Part shown: one piece after another, positions 1-8,676 of the stretch | Position numbering within the stretch: the stretch's first letter is position 1 | How the letters are laid out: each line of letters opens with the position of its first letter | NCBI GenBank assembly: GCA_902539295.1 | Contig: CACBIM010000012.1 | Location: 1-56,739, forward strand | DNA: 56,739 nucleotides | Source: an uncultured SAR116 cluster alpha proteobacterium | GTDB taxonomy: Bacteria > Pseudomonadota > Alphaproteobacteria > Puniceispirillales > GCA-002684695 | Direction: 5' to 3' | Position numbers and translations under genes: made by a program | Notes under the pieces: generated by a model | What the model saw: only the letters and a program-made list of their open reading frames with translations | What the model was told of the DNA's origin: nothing | Databases searched by the model: none

Positions 1-134
1 GCCCAAAATGAACGATTAAATTCGGGGGGATCATCACTTATTTTTTCCCAAGGCACTGGTATTTTTGATAATACCGTTACAGCAGATAAAATATCTTTCA
101 ATAAATCAAATATATCTAACTTTTCATTTTTCAT
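1..134 (-). CDS. cobS: Cobalamin synthase CobS, N-terminal fragment cut by the window edge
   Basis: The minus strand reads open from an ATG at 134 to the window edge (about 44 codons). The peptide begins MKNEKLDIFDLLKDIL and continues through LSKIPVPW and FNRSFWA. This layout, an amphipathic start followed by a T-x-L-(S/T)-(K/R)-(I/L)-P-V-P motif and then R-(S/A)-x-W-(A/F), is the N terminus of adenosylcobinamide-GDP ribazoletransferase, the membrane enzyme that joins the lower-ligand nucleotide to the corrin ring in late B12 synthesis. Only the first ~15 percent of the protein is visible, so the call rests on a short motif. It lies 84 nt downstream of thiQ on the same strand. If right, the organism makes or completes cobalamin. 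Confidence 0.6.
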   Translation of the reverse strand, partial: MKNEKLDIFDLLKDILSAVTVLSKIPVPWEKISDDPPEFNRSFW

Positions 135-218
135 TCATTGCTCTTTTGAACATAAAGTATCTATAATCTTAAAATTATAAAATAATAGCAATAAAAACTA
201 TAAAATAAAATTTTGGTA

Positions 219-836
219 TTAATAAAGTCTAATTTGTCTGGCATTCAAAAATTTTCTGTCTTCTTTTTGATGGCTAACAATTATTAATGTTAGGTTATAT
301 TTTAAGGCAGTTTTTTTTATAACTTCAAGTGTTTCAAAGCGTGTTCTTTCATCTAAAGAGCTTACAGGCTCATCTAGTAAGAGGATAGGTTTGTTTGCCA
401 AAAGAGCCCTAACAATTGAAACTCTTGCCTGCTGCCCACCTGATATTTCACCGGGGAACCTACTTTGTAAATTACCTATGCCCATTTCAAGAAAATAATT
501 ATTGATTTGTTCAACTCTGCTATTAGAAATTTTCCCATCAGATGATGAAGCTAAAGATACATTTTGAAAGCATGATAAGTGCTCAAAAAGATTATCAGTT
601 TGAAAAATTGTTGAAACTGGTCTGTCAACAGGATCAAGAGAGTCAATTCTTTCTTTATGCCAATAGATTTCTCCTTTTTCAGGTTGTAAAAATCCAGCAA
701 TCAAATTGACAAGTGTTGTTTTGCCAATGCCACTTGGCCCCTCTAAAGTTACTATTTCACCCTCTTTTACGGAAAAATTAAATTGAAATTTTTCTTTTGT
801 TGGCCAACTGAATTCAAGATTTTCAATTATTAACAT
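219..836 (-). CDS. thiQ: Thiamine ABC transporter, ATP-binding protein ThiQ
   Basis: This 205-residue ABC ATPase energises thiamine or thiamine phosphate import. Walker A is GPSGIGKTT (about residues 33-41), the signature is ISGGQQAR (about 132-139) and Walker B is ILLLDEP, followed by the D-loop SSLDE and a switch His in VSHQ. Its short length, without a C-terminal regulatory domain, fits ThiQ rather than the spermidine or maltose type. The start overlaps the thiP end by 14 nt, implying translational coupling. It is the last gene of thiB-thiP-thiQ, and the upstream TPP riboswitch fixes the substrate as thiamine-related. Confidence 0.88.
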   Translation of the reverse strand: MLIIENLEFSWPTKEKFQFNFSVKEGEIVTLEGPSGIGKTTLVNLIAGFLQPEKGEIYWHKERIDSLDPVDRPVSTIFQTDNLFEHLSCFQNVSLASSSDGKISNSRVEQINNYFLEMGIGNLQSRFPGEISGGQQARVSIVRALLANKPILLLDEPVSSLDERTRFETLEVIKKTALKYNLTLIIVSHQKEDRKFLNARQIRLY

Positions 837-2478
837 TTTTGCTACCTAGCATTTTTGAAAAAAATATAAAAAACAAATAACAAATAATAATTAGTAAGCA
901 TGAAACAGAAGCTGCCTCATTAATTCTGTATGTCGACATATATTGAAAAATTAGCCATGGGATAGTTTGAAAATTTTGACTTCCGAATAATGCAATAACA
1001 CTCAAATCTCCCAGAGACAAACAAGCGCATAGGGCAAGAGATAACCCAAAAACATTTTTCATAGCAGGGAAATCGATAATAATAAATCTATTCCACCCCC
1101 TTATACCAAGTGAAGAACATAATTTATCGTGTTTTTTTCTCAGATAAATGGAGTGAGATTGAATTATATTTACACAAAAAGGCAAACAAAGCATTACATT
1201 TGAAAAAACCAGTATCAAAATAGGAAAATAATTGTAACTAACAAAACCTTTTAACAATATAAATAATCCAGTACCTAAAACTATTGCAGGAACTGCAAGG
1301 TAAAGCATAATACTCAAATTAATAAATTTTTTCATTAAAATATCTTTAAATGTATTGTCGTATTTCATAACAATGTTTGCCCTTGTTTCTGATATAAACC
1401 AAGAAATGGAAACAGTAATAAAGGACGAAATTATAGCTATTAAAATACTGTTCAAAAAAACATTATAGGTATTTTGATTTTTCAATATTTCAAAAACTTT
1501 TAAACTTAAACCAGAAACCACCAATGCAATTAAAGGCAATATAATAATTAAAAAATAAGCAAACAGTATTATAAATTTTTGAATATTATTTTTAAAAGTA
1601 TTTTTTTTGTATAAATTATAACTCAAATAATTTGTTTTAATTTGTAAATTTGAAATTTTATTACTGCTAAAAAGATCTAAAAATAAAATTACTATTAAAC
1701 AAATAAATAGTTGAAATGAAGCAAGAACAGCAGCTGACTTAAGATCAAAGTCATATCTCACAGCTGTGTAAATGGCTACTTCAAGTGTAGTAGCAGATGG
1801 GCCACCTCCTAACATTAAAATTAGTGAAAATGAAGTAAAGCATTGTAAAAAGACAACACCACATAGCAAAGGAAGTGTTTCTTTGATAAATGGCCATTCT
1901 ATAAGCTTAAAAAATCTAATTCCAGTAATATTAAACTGCTTTGCATTTTTTAAATAGTTTATGGGGATTATTTGAAAACAATTGAAGAAGACTCTTAAAA
2001 ACAGTGGAGCATTAAAAAATATATGCGCTAATAAAATACCAAATAGTCCGTAAAGCGTTAGTTCGTTTTTATTTAAATTAAGTGAAAGTCTAATCAGATG
2101 TAATACACCATCCCCACCCCATACTTTTATTAATCCTATGCAAGCTACAACTGTAGGAAGAACGAAAGCAATAGAAGTTAGAGAAATAACAATTTTTTTA
2201 AATAAAACTGATTTTATATCAAAAAGTATTTTTGCACCTAAAAATCCTAGTAATAGAGACAAAAAAACAGAAAAGAATGATTGAACAAAAGTGAATTTTA
2301 TAATTTCAAAAATATCCTCATTTGTTAAAAAGGCATCCTCACTTTTAAAACCAGAATTTAAAAGGGAAAAAATTGATAGACCAATAATTGAAATTAAAAA
2401 TATAGAAACAAATAAACTTACTCTGTTTATAAAATTTGTTTTATATTTGAAGGTTATTTCATTGAAGCTCTTCGCCAC
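823..2478 (-). CDS. thiP: Thiamine ABC transporter, fused permease ThiP
   Basis: This 551-residue, very hydrophobic protein has two tandem binding-protein-dependent permease halves (about residues 60-270 and 335-545) and roughly 12 membrane segments, as in E. coli ThiP (about 536 aa). EAA-type loops are seen as NAKQFNITGIRFFKLIEWP and CSSLGIRGWNRFIIIDFPA. The open frame begins with GTG at 2478, inside the end of thiB (25 nt overlap), and no internal Met lies near the N terminus, so a GTG start and coupling to thiB are the simplest reading. It forms the membrane channel of the thiamine importer. Confidence 0.87.
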   Translation of the reverse strand: MAKSFNEITFKYKTNFINRVSLFVSIFLISIIGLSIFSLLNSGFKSEDAFLTNEDIFEIIKFTFVQSFFSVFLSLLLGFLGAKILFDIKSVLFKKIVISLTSIAFVLPTVVACIGLIKVWGGDGVLHLIRLSLNLNKNELTLYGLFGILLAHIFFNAPLFLRVFFNCFQIIPINYLKNAKQFNITGIRFFKLIEWPFIKETLPLLCGVVFLQCFTSFSLILMLGGGPSATTLEVAIYTAVRYDFDLKSAAVLASFQLFICLIVILFLDLFSSNKISNLQIKTNYLSYNLYKKNTFKNNIQKFIILFAYFLIIILPLIALVVSGLSLKVFEILKNQNTYNVFLNSILIAIISSFITVSISWFISETRANIVMKYDNTFKDILMKKFINLSIMLYLAVPAIVLGTGLFILLKGFVSYNYFPILILVFSNVMLCLPFCVNIIQSHSIYLRKKHDKLCSSLGIRGWNRFIIIDFPAMKNVFGLSLALCACLSLGDLSVIALFGSQNFQTIPWLIFQYMSTYRINEAASVSCLLIIICYLFFIFFSKMLGSKNVNN

Positions 2479-3452
2479 TCGCTAATCCATTTTTTTCTAT
2501 TTTTCTCGATGACACTAGAATCCATTAACAAAACCTTTTTTGGTTTTGGAATTTTTTCAAAAGTTTCTGGCACTTTAATATCAATCACGGGGAACATCCA
2601 ATTAGTTGTAGGAATTACAGATTGAAAATTTTCACTAAGAATGAACTTCATAAAGTCTCTTGAAAGTTTATTTTTTTCACCTTTTGTAGTAATTGCCGCA
2701 ACTTCAACCTGAAGATAATGGCCCTCATTAAAAATTGCTGCCTTATATTTTTTTTCGTCTTCAGCCATAATATGATAAGCAGGAGACGTAGTGTAAGATA
2801 ATACCAAGTCAGCCTCACCCTCTAGAAACAATCCATACGCTTCTGACCAACCTTTTGTTACAGTTACAATTTTTGGACTAAGTCTTGTCCATATTTTATC
2901 TGAGTTTTCTTTGAAAATTGATTTTACCCATAATAGCAATCCCAAACCAGGCGTTGATGTTCTTGGGTCCTGGATTATCAAGCTCAAAGATTTTTTATCA
3001 TCTGATAATTCCTCAAAACTAGTTGGAGGTGATTTTAATTTTTCTGAGTTATAGATAAAAGCAAAATGTCCCCAATCAAAGGGAACAAAAATTTCATCAT
3101 TCCATTTTATTGGCAAGTCAATTTTTGATGTATCAATTTTGTGTTTTGCAAGAAGTTTTGTATTTTTGGCAGTTGCTAAAAGATTAGTGTCTAACCCTAA
3201 TATTATATCAGCATTCGTTTCATCAGCTTCAATTTTTAAACGACCAAGTATACCTATTGATGAATCTATTCCAATAAATTGCAAGTCGCAGCTGCAAATT
3301 TTTTCAAACTCTTCTTCTATTTGAGGACCAGGACCCCAATCAGATATAAAACTTTCGTAGGTATGTACAACAAGTGTATTCTCATTTGCATGTAATTTGT
3401 TGATAGAGAATATTGTGATTATAACAGTTAATATGAAGTATATTTTTTTCAT
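2454..3452 (-). CDS. thiB: Thiamine-binding periplasmic protein ThiB
   Basis: This periplasmic binding protein is the capture component for thiamine, TMP or TPP. I chose the ATG at 3452, not the in-frame TTG 12 nt upstream, because GGAG (minus strand of 3459-3462) sits 6 nt before it and the resulting N terminus is a clean signal peptide (MKKIYFILTV..., cleavage near residue 22 after KLHA). The mature start TLVVHTYESF and later DIILGLDTNLL match the ThiB/TbpA family, and the length of 332 aa is normal. It is the first gene of the riboswitch-controlled thiBPQ operon. Confidence 0.87.
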   Translation of the reverse strand: MKKIYFILTVIITIFSINKLHANENTLVVHTYESFISDWGPGPQIEEEFEKICSCDLQFIGIDSSIGILGRLKIEADETNADIILGLDTNLLATAKNTKLLAKHKIDTSKIDLPIKWNDEIFVPFDWGHFAFIYNSEKLKSPPTSFEELSDDKKSLSLIIQDPRTSTPGLGLLLWVKSIFKENSDKIWTRLSPKIVTVTKGWSEAYGLFLEGEADLVLSYTTSPAYHIMAEDEKKYKAAIFNEGHYLQVEVAAITTKGEKNKLSRDFMKFILSENFQSVIPTTNWMFPVIDIKVPETFEKIPKPKKVLLMDSSVIEKNRKKWISEWRRASMK

Positions 3453-3515
3453 TTGATGCTCCAATTATATTGGTTAGCAACTAGAAAGGATTTATTGGAA
3501 TAAATTCTGAATTCC

Positions 3516-3588
3516 TCTTTCCTACGCTAGCACTAACTAGTTCAGGTTCAATGGGTTTTTTCTCAGCTTAAATAGCACCCCAAGAGTT
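3516..3588 (-). promoter_or_regulatory. TPP (THI-box) riboswitch upstream of thiB
   Basis: Read on the minus strand, this segment contains GGGGTGCT, then AGCTGAGA, then a poly-A stretch with ACCC, then TTGAACCTGA, and finally GCTAGCGTAGGAAAG. These are the conserved elements of the TPP riboswitch in the correct order (P2/J2-3 CUGAGA, the ACCUGA pyrimidine-sensing arm, and the GCGUAGGAA closing strand). It ends about 60 nt upstream of the thiB start. It should repress thiBPQ when thiamine pyrophosphate is plentiful. The divergent pyrophosphokinase gene on the plus strand is not downstream of it. Confidence 0.93.
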
Positions 3589-3635
3589 AATTAAATTTAA
3601 CTATAAATATTCTTTTATGACAAGTATAAATAATT

Positions 3636-4307
3636 ATGAAAATATTTATGCATGATGAACCAATTATTTTAGTTGGCGGAAGTAAAATAAATTCCTACCT
3701 ATTAAAAAAAATTTATAAGAAACACAAAATCTATGCTGCTGATAGTGGAGCGAATTTTTTATTAAGTAACGAAATGGATTTTGAGGCTGTTATTGGAGAC
3801 ATGGACTCGATTGACAGTCAAAAATTGTCATATATAAAAAATGAAAAAAAAATTTTGATTTCAGATCAAAATACTACCGACCTACAAAAATGTCTTTCAA
3901 AAATCAATTCAAAAATTTTTATTGGTTTTGGTTTTATTGATTTAAGACTAGACCATACTCTAGCGTCACTTACAGCGATAAATAGAAAGCATTCAGCAAG
4001 AGTAATTATTCTGGTTGGTGAAATTGACACAGTTATTTGGGTTAAGGGTAAATGGTCCTGTGAAATTCCTGTAGGAACAAGGTTATCCCTTTGGCCACTT
4101 GGAGAACAATTTTTCCACAGTTCAACAGGATTGAAGTATTCGCTTAAAGATTTGACTTTGCATCCTTTAAATTTAATTGGGACATCAAATAAAACTATAG
4201 AAAGAAAATTTTCGGTACATCCATCTGAAAATTACTCCTCAAGATATGTAACAATTATACCAAGCAAATATTTTTTGAATCTTTATAATTCTTTAATCGG
4301 TGAATAA
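3636..4307 (+). CDS. Thiamine pyrophosphokinase
   Basis: This 223-residue enzyme transfers pyrophosphate from ATP to thiamine to make TPP. Family motifs are AADSGANF (34-41), IGDMDSID (53-60), SDQNTTDLQK (76-85) and GFIDLRLDHTLA (99-110), covering the substrate-binding and metal-binding acids. The C-terminal beta-rich domain contains GTRLSLWPLG. It is divergent from the thiBPQ operon, so import and activation of thiamine are encoded side by side. The symbol could be thiN or tenA-unrelated thi80; I leave it blank. It converges with GAPDH, with 3 nt between them. Confidence 0.88.
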   Translation: MKIFMHDEPIILVGGSKINSYLLKKIYKKHKIYAADSGANFLLSNEMDFEAVIGDMDSIDSQKLSYIKNEKKILISDQNTTDLQKCLSKINSKIFIGFGFIDLRLDHTLASLTAINRKHSARVIILVGEIDTVIWVKGKWSCEIPVGTRLSLWPLGEQFFHSSTGLKYSLKDLTLHPLNLIGTSNKTIERKFSVHPSENYSSRYVTIIPSKYFLNLYNSLIGE

Positions 4308-4310
4308 TTT

Positions 4311-5321
4311 CTAAATATATTTACCAATTTCTACTGCAGTATCAGACATCCTATTAGAAAATCCCCACTCATTATCATACCAAGATAGAACTCTGACCAA
4401 ATTACTACCTGTAACAAATGTTTGATCTGTATGAAATATAGAGGAATAAGGGTTATGATAAAAGTCAGACGAAACTAGTTTCTCGTCAGTGTAACTTAAA
4501 ACTTTTCCCAACTGTTTATCTTTTGTGGCATTGCGTACTACATTATTTATATCTTCAGCATTAGTTTTTGTCTTGGATGAAAAAGTTAAATCAACCATTG
4601 ATACATTTGCAGTTGGAACTCTTACTGCAACACCACTTAATTTACCGTTTAGCTCAGGCAAGACCTGACCAACCGCTTGAGCTGCGCCTGTAGAAGTTGG
4701 TATCATATTCACTGCAGCTGCCCTTGCACGGTATACGTCTTTATGGTCTCTATCAATCGTTGGCTGATCACCTGTGTAACTGTGTACTGTTGTCATAAAG
4801 CCTTCTTGAATTCCAAAATTATCATTTAAAACTTTGGCTATAGGGGCTAGGCAGTTTGTTGTACAAGATGCATTTGAAATTATGTTGTGACTAGAATTTA
4901 TATCTTGCTCATTGACACCGTATACTACTGTTAAGTCTGCATCTTTTGCTGGTGCAGAAATTAAAACTTTTTTTGCACCAGCAGAAATATGTTTTTGGCA
5001 TTCTTTTGCAGAGTTAAACTTACCTGTGCACTCCATGACTAGATCAACATCATTTTTATCCCATCGAATTTCATCAATAGTTAGTTCATTTGAAACATGA
5101 ATATTATTATTGTTTACTGTTATAATATTTTCAGTTGTACTTACATCAAATGGAAATCTTCCATGAATTGAGTCGTACTTCAAAAGATGAGCACAAACCT
5201 GAATTGATGATCTGTTGTTTATTGCAACAACCTTGATATCTTCTCTTTGAGATTCAATTATAGCCCTGAGAACATTCCTGCCGATGCGACCAAAGCCATT
5301 TATCCCTACTCTTAACGTCAT
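4311..5321 (-). CDS. gap: Glyceraldehyde-3-phosphate dehydrogenase, type I
   Basis: This 336-residue glycolytic/gluconeogenic enzyme has a Rossmann nucleotide motif GFGRIGR (9-15), catalytic Cys153 in SCTTNC and the partner His in HSYTGDQ. Two features bear on cofactor choice. The residue after the second beta strand is Asn (AINNRS) where NAD-specific enzymes usually have Asp, and the Leu-Pro pair of strict NAD enzymes is replaced in TIDRDHKD. This pattern occurs in enzymes that also accept NADP, so coenzyme use should not be assumed. It is a single-gene unit with a 197-nt AT-rich upstream gap in which I see no clear regulatory motif. Confidence 0.95.
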   Translation of the reverse strand: MTLRVGINGFGRIGRNVLRAIIESQREDIKVVAINNRSSIQVCAHLLKYDSIHGRFPFDVSTTENIITVNNNNIHVSNELTIDEIRWDKNDVDLVMECTGKFNSAKECQKHISAGAKKVLISAPAKDADLTVVYGVNEQDINSSHNIISNASCTTNCLAPIAKVLNDNFGIQEGFMTTVHSYTGDQPTIDRDHKDVYRARAAAVNMIPTSTGAAQAVGQVLPELNGKLSGVAVRVPTANVSMVDLTFSSKTKTNAEDINNVVRNATKDKQLGKVLSYTDEKLVSSDFYHNPYSSIFHTDQTFVTGSNLVRVLSWYDNEWGFSNRMSDTAVEIGKYI

Positions 5322-5518
5322 AATTTTAATCCAATTTTTTTATGATTTAATTATTAGAATTTTGTATTTTATTCAAGAGTAATAAAGAGAAAAATTAAAT
5401 TTACAACATAACAATATAAATTTTGATTTTCTTACTTAATAGTATTAGTTATTAATAAAACTTATTCGATTATTGAATGATCAAATAACTTACAGATTTT
5501 AATTTTTGAATTTTCTAT

Positions 5519-6769
5519 ATGGCAACTAAAAGTCCTGTTTTTACTCCAATACTGATTGGTGGAAGCATTATTTTAATGATAAGCTTTGCTATCCGATCAT
5601 CTTTTGGATTATTTCAGATACCAATAGCAGATGAATTCTTATGGCCTAGAGCAGAATTTTCTATGGCTATTGCAATCCAAAACCTAGCTTGGGGCATAGC
5701 AACACCTTTTTTTGGTGCTTTGGCAGAAAAGTTTGGAGACAGAAAGGCAATTTCTTTTGGCATAGTTTTATACACGGTTGGATTATTAATTAGCAGTAAT
5801 GCTGTAACTCCAGAAGCTCATCAATTCTTGAATTTAATAATTGGGTGCGGCATTGCTGGCACTGGGTTTGGACCAATACTGGCGGTCGTTGGCAGGTCAA
5901 CTTCACCAGAAAGAAGATCATTGGTTCTTGGTATTACAACTGCAGCTGGCTCTGCGGGACAGGTTATTGGTCCTCCTTTTACAAGCGCACTTTTAAATAG
6001 TATGTCATGGTCAACTGTTATGATGGTTCTTGCTATTATTGTTTTCGCAACACTTTTATGCCTATTAGCAATTCATCCAAATAAAACAAACATCGATACT
6101 GGACCAAAAGAGAAACTGGGAGACGCTTTAGTAAATGCTGCGAAGGACCCTACATTTTCGATGCTCTTCTTAGGGTTTTTTTCTTGTGGCTTTCAACTTG
6201 GCTTCATAACTGCGCATTTTCCTGCTTTTATAACAGAAGCATGCGCTACCATACCGCCAAACAGTCTGATAAGATCTTTGGGCATCAATACAACCTCTTC
6301 TCTGGGAGCCTTTTCAATTGCAGTAATTGGTCTATTTAATATTATTGGCGCAATAACTGCTGGTTATCTTGGTAAAAACTTTACAAAAAAATATTTACTT
6401 TCTTTAATTTATACAGGCAGAACATTAGCCTCTATTTTCTTTATTATGACACCAATGACAGTTGAAACAGTGATACTATTTTCTATTGCTATGGGCGGTC
6501 TGTGGCTTGCAACTGTACCACTTACATCTGGGGTGATTGGATATATTTACGGGATGCAGTACATGGGTACTTTGTATGGAATAGTTTTCTTGTCTCACCA
6601 AATTGGATCCTTTGTAGGTATTTGGCTAGGTGGTTCACTTTACGATATGTTTGGAAATTATAATCTAGTATGGTGGGTTGGTATTGGAGTTGGAGCTTTT
6701 TCCGCAATCATTCATTTACCTGTAAATGAAAAGCCTCTCTCTGAAAGAACTTCAGTTGCAACAACTTGA
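5519..6769 (+). CDS. MFS transporter (monocarboxylate/OFA-like)
   Basis: This 416-residue major-facilitator protein has about 12 hydrophobic segments in two six-helix halves, split by a hydrophilic loop near residues 190-210. The loop between helices 2 and 3 carries GALAEKFGDRK (about 61-71), the MFS motif A. The family feel (SSFGLFQIPIADEF at the N terminus) is that of the MCT/oxalate-formate-antiporter branch, which moves small organic acids, but the substrate cannot be read. There is no obvious Shine-Dalgarno before its ATG. It converges on the nitroreductase-like gene 6 nt away. Confidence 0.8.
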   Translation: MATKSPVFTPILIGGSIILMISFAIRSSFGLFQIPIADEFLWPRAEFSMAIAIQNLAWGIATPFFGALAEKFGDRKAISFGIVLYTVGLLISSNAVTPEAHQFLNLIIGCGIAGTGFGPILAVVGRSTSPERRSLVLGITTAAGSAGQVIGPPFTSALLNSMSWSTVMMVLAIIVFATLLCLLAIHPNKTNIDTGPKEKLGDALVNAAKDPTFSMLFLGFFSCGFQLGFITAHFPAFITEACATIPPNSLIRSLGINTTSSLGAFSIAVIGLFNIIGAITAGYLGKNFTKKYLLSLIYTGRTLASIFFIMTPMTVETVILFSIAMGGLWLATVPLTSGVIGYIYGMQYMGTLYGIVFLSHQIGSFVGIWLGGSLYDMFGNYNLVWWVGIGVGAFSAIIHLPVNEKPLSERTSVATT

Positions 6770-6774
6770 TTTTA

Positions 6775-7467
6775 CTAATCTAAAACAGTTAAAATTTCTT
6801 TAATATCTTTCTTGATTTTTGCAACCTTAGGTACTGTAGCATCTTCTGAAGCATGACCAACTGTAAGTATCATGACAGGCTTATTACTTTTAGGTCTCTT
6901 GCAAAGGCCATTTAAAAAACTCATTGGATTAGGAGTATGTGTTAATACTGACAAACCAGCTTTATGGAGTGCAGCAATCAAAAATCCAGTCGCAATGCCT
7001 ACACTTTCAGGCACGTAATAATTTTTATATTTAGATCCATCATCAAAAGTTCCAAATCTCTCTGCAAAAATGATAATTAGCCATGGAGCAATTTCTAAAT
7101 GCGGCTTATTTGCATTTGTACCAATTGGCTCAAGTGCTTTAATCCACTCATCACTTGCACCGCCTGAGTAAAATTTATTTTCTTCAATTTCTGCTGCCTC
7201 TCTTATTGTTTTCTTAATATCTTTGTTCGATATAACAACAAAGTGCCATGGCTGGTGATTAGCTCCGCTTGGAGCAGAACCAGCAATCTGAATTGCTTTT
7301 TTAATAATTGCAAAATCAACACTTCTTTTCGAAAAGTCACGAACAGTGTGCCTTTTGAGCATATACTCTCTGAAACTTTCTATTGAAGACATCATTTCAA
7401 AATCGGACATTGAAACTTTATGAGGGAGAGGTAATTTTTGATATTCAAGATTTTTTTTAATAAACAT
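6775..7467 (-). CDS. Nitroreductase-family flavoprotein, iodotyrosine-deiodinase-like
   Basis: This 230-residue FMN enzyme of the nitroreductase fold has RHTVRDFSKR (FMN phosphate binding, about 39-48), APSGANHQPWHF (about 70-81) and a C-terminal VGHASEDATVPKVAKIKK. The phrase YYVPESVGIATGFLIAALH and the SEDATVP ending match the iodotyrosine deiodinase subgroup more closely than NfsB-type nitroreductases. That subgroup performs reductive dehalogenation of halotyrosines in animals and has bacterial relatives. It is the last gene of the kynurenine operon, 7 nt after kynureninase, so its natural substrate may be an aromatic metabolite of that route. The subgroup call is from memory of motifs. 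Confidence 0.75.
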   Translation of the reverse strand: MFIKKNLEYQKLPLPHKVSMSDFEMMSSIESFREYMLKRHTVRDFSKRSVDFAIIKKAIQIAGSAPSGANHQPWHFVVISNKDIKKTIREAAEIEENKFYSGGASDEWIKALEPIGTNANKPHLEIAPWLIIIFAERFGTFDDGSKYKNYYVPESVGIATGFLIAALHKAGLSVLTHTPNPMSFLNGLCKRPKSNKPVMILTVGHASEDATVPKVAKIKKDIKEILTVLD

Positions 7468-7474
7468 AATAATT

Positions 7475-8671
7475 TTAAGTTACAATTTTTCGACTTTGAT
7501 TTGAAAATTTCCTCCAAAGGCTGTTCCTTGAAACTTTTCCAATTATAGCAACAGCATTAATAATATCTTTCTCATCTAAGTATAATGGAGAAAAACCAAA
7601 CCTAATTAAATTTGGAGATCTAAAGTCGCCAATTAAATTTTCTTGAATAAGTGCCTGCATAAATGCATATCCATTTTCAAGGCTATATGAAACTTGATTT
7701 CCTCGAAAATAAGGATCTCTTGGACTGACTAAATTTAAATCTATTGATAACTTATCTATTTCAGAAATAAACAACTCTGATAATTCAATTGATTTTAATC
7801 GTAATTCGTTCATATCAATATTGTCCCAAATATCCAAAGCATGCTTTAGAGAGGCAAATGATATAATTGAGGGAGAGCCTATCTTCATTTTTTCTATACC
7901 ACTTGATGGGAGATAGTTTAAATTAAATTCGAATGGATTTTTGTGTCCATGCCAGCCAAATAAAGCTGGCTCTACTTTGTTTATATGATTTGGAGCAATG
8001 TAAATAAATGCAGGTGAGCCTGGGCCACCATTTAAATACTTATAAGTACACCCAACTGCAAAATCTGCCTTTGTTTCACTGAGTTTAATTGGTACAACCC
8101 CAGCAGTATGTGCGAGATCCCAAATGACCAAAGCACCAGAGCTATGAGCAAGTTGAGTAATATTTTTCATGTCGTAAATTCTACCTGTTCTGTAATCAGC
8201 TTCTGTAAGCATAATTACGGCAACTTCATCATTAATATGCTCAATAATATCTTCGGGCTTTACTATTTTAAGTTCATGCTTATCACCTAAAAGTTTTAAT
8301 AATCCTTCAGCAATATAAATATCGGCAGGAAAGTTACCATTGTCTGTTAGTACATATCTTCTATTTTGATTTAGTTTCAGTGCACAAGTTAAAGCTTGAA
8401 AGACCTGAGTGGAGAGTGTGTCTCCTACAATAATAGTTTCTTTATCTGCGCCTACTATTTTAGCTATTTGATTTCCTATTTTTTTTGATTGCTCGAACCA
8501 ACCTTTCGAGTTCCATCCCTTAACAAGTTCTTTTGCCCATTCCTCATCAACAAATTTTTTTACTTCATTGCCCATGGATTTCAGAGGTGGCCCAAGTGAA
8601 TTACCACATAAATAAATAGTACCCTTAGGAATAGAAAAGTTTTTCTTTAGGTTCAAAAAATTAGACTTCAT
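7475..8671 (-). CDS. kynU: Kynureninase
   Basis: This 398-residue PLP enzyme cleaves kynurenine to anthranilate and alanine (or hydroxykynurenine to 3-hydroxyanthranilate). Visible motifs are YLCGNSLGPP (20-29), LTEADYRTGRIYDM, DLAHTAGVVP (PLP-binding Asp) and CTYKYLNGGPGSPAF with the Schiff-base Lys, then FGWHGHKNPFEF. The length fits bacterial KynU. It sits between tryptophan 2,3-dioxygenase (5 nt gap) and the deiodinase-like gene. No kynurenine 3-monooxygenase or 3-hydroxyanthranilate dioxygenase is seen here, so the local product is expected to be anthranilate. Confidence 0.93.
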   Translation of the reverse strand: MKSNFLNLKKNFSIPKGTIYLCGNSLGPPLKSMGNEVKKFVDEEWAKELVKGWNSKGWFEQSKKIGNQIAKIVGADKETIIVGDTLSTQVFQALTCALKLNQNRRYVLTDNGNFPADIYIAEGLLKLLGDKHELKIVKPEDIIEHINDEVAVIMLTEADYRTGRIYDMKNITQLAHSSGALVIWDLAHTAGVVPIKLSETKADFAVGCTYKYLNGGPGSPAFIYIAPNHINKVEPALFGWHGHKNPFEFNLNYLPSSGIEKMKIGSPSIISFASLKHALDIWDNIDMNELRLKSIELSELFISEIDKLSIDLNLVSPRDPYFRGNQVSYSLENGYAFMQALIQENLIGDFRSPNLIRFGFSPLYLDEKDIINAVAIIGKVSRNSLWRKFSNQSRKIVT

Positions 8672-8676
8672 CTTAG

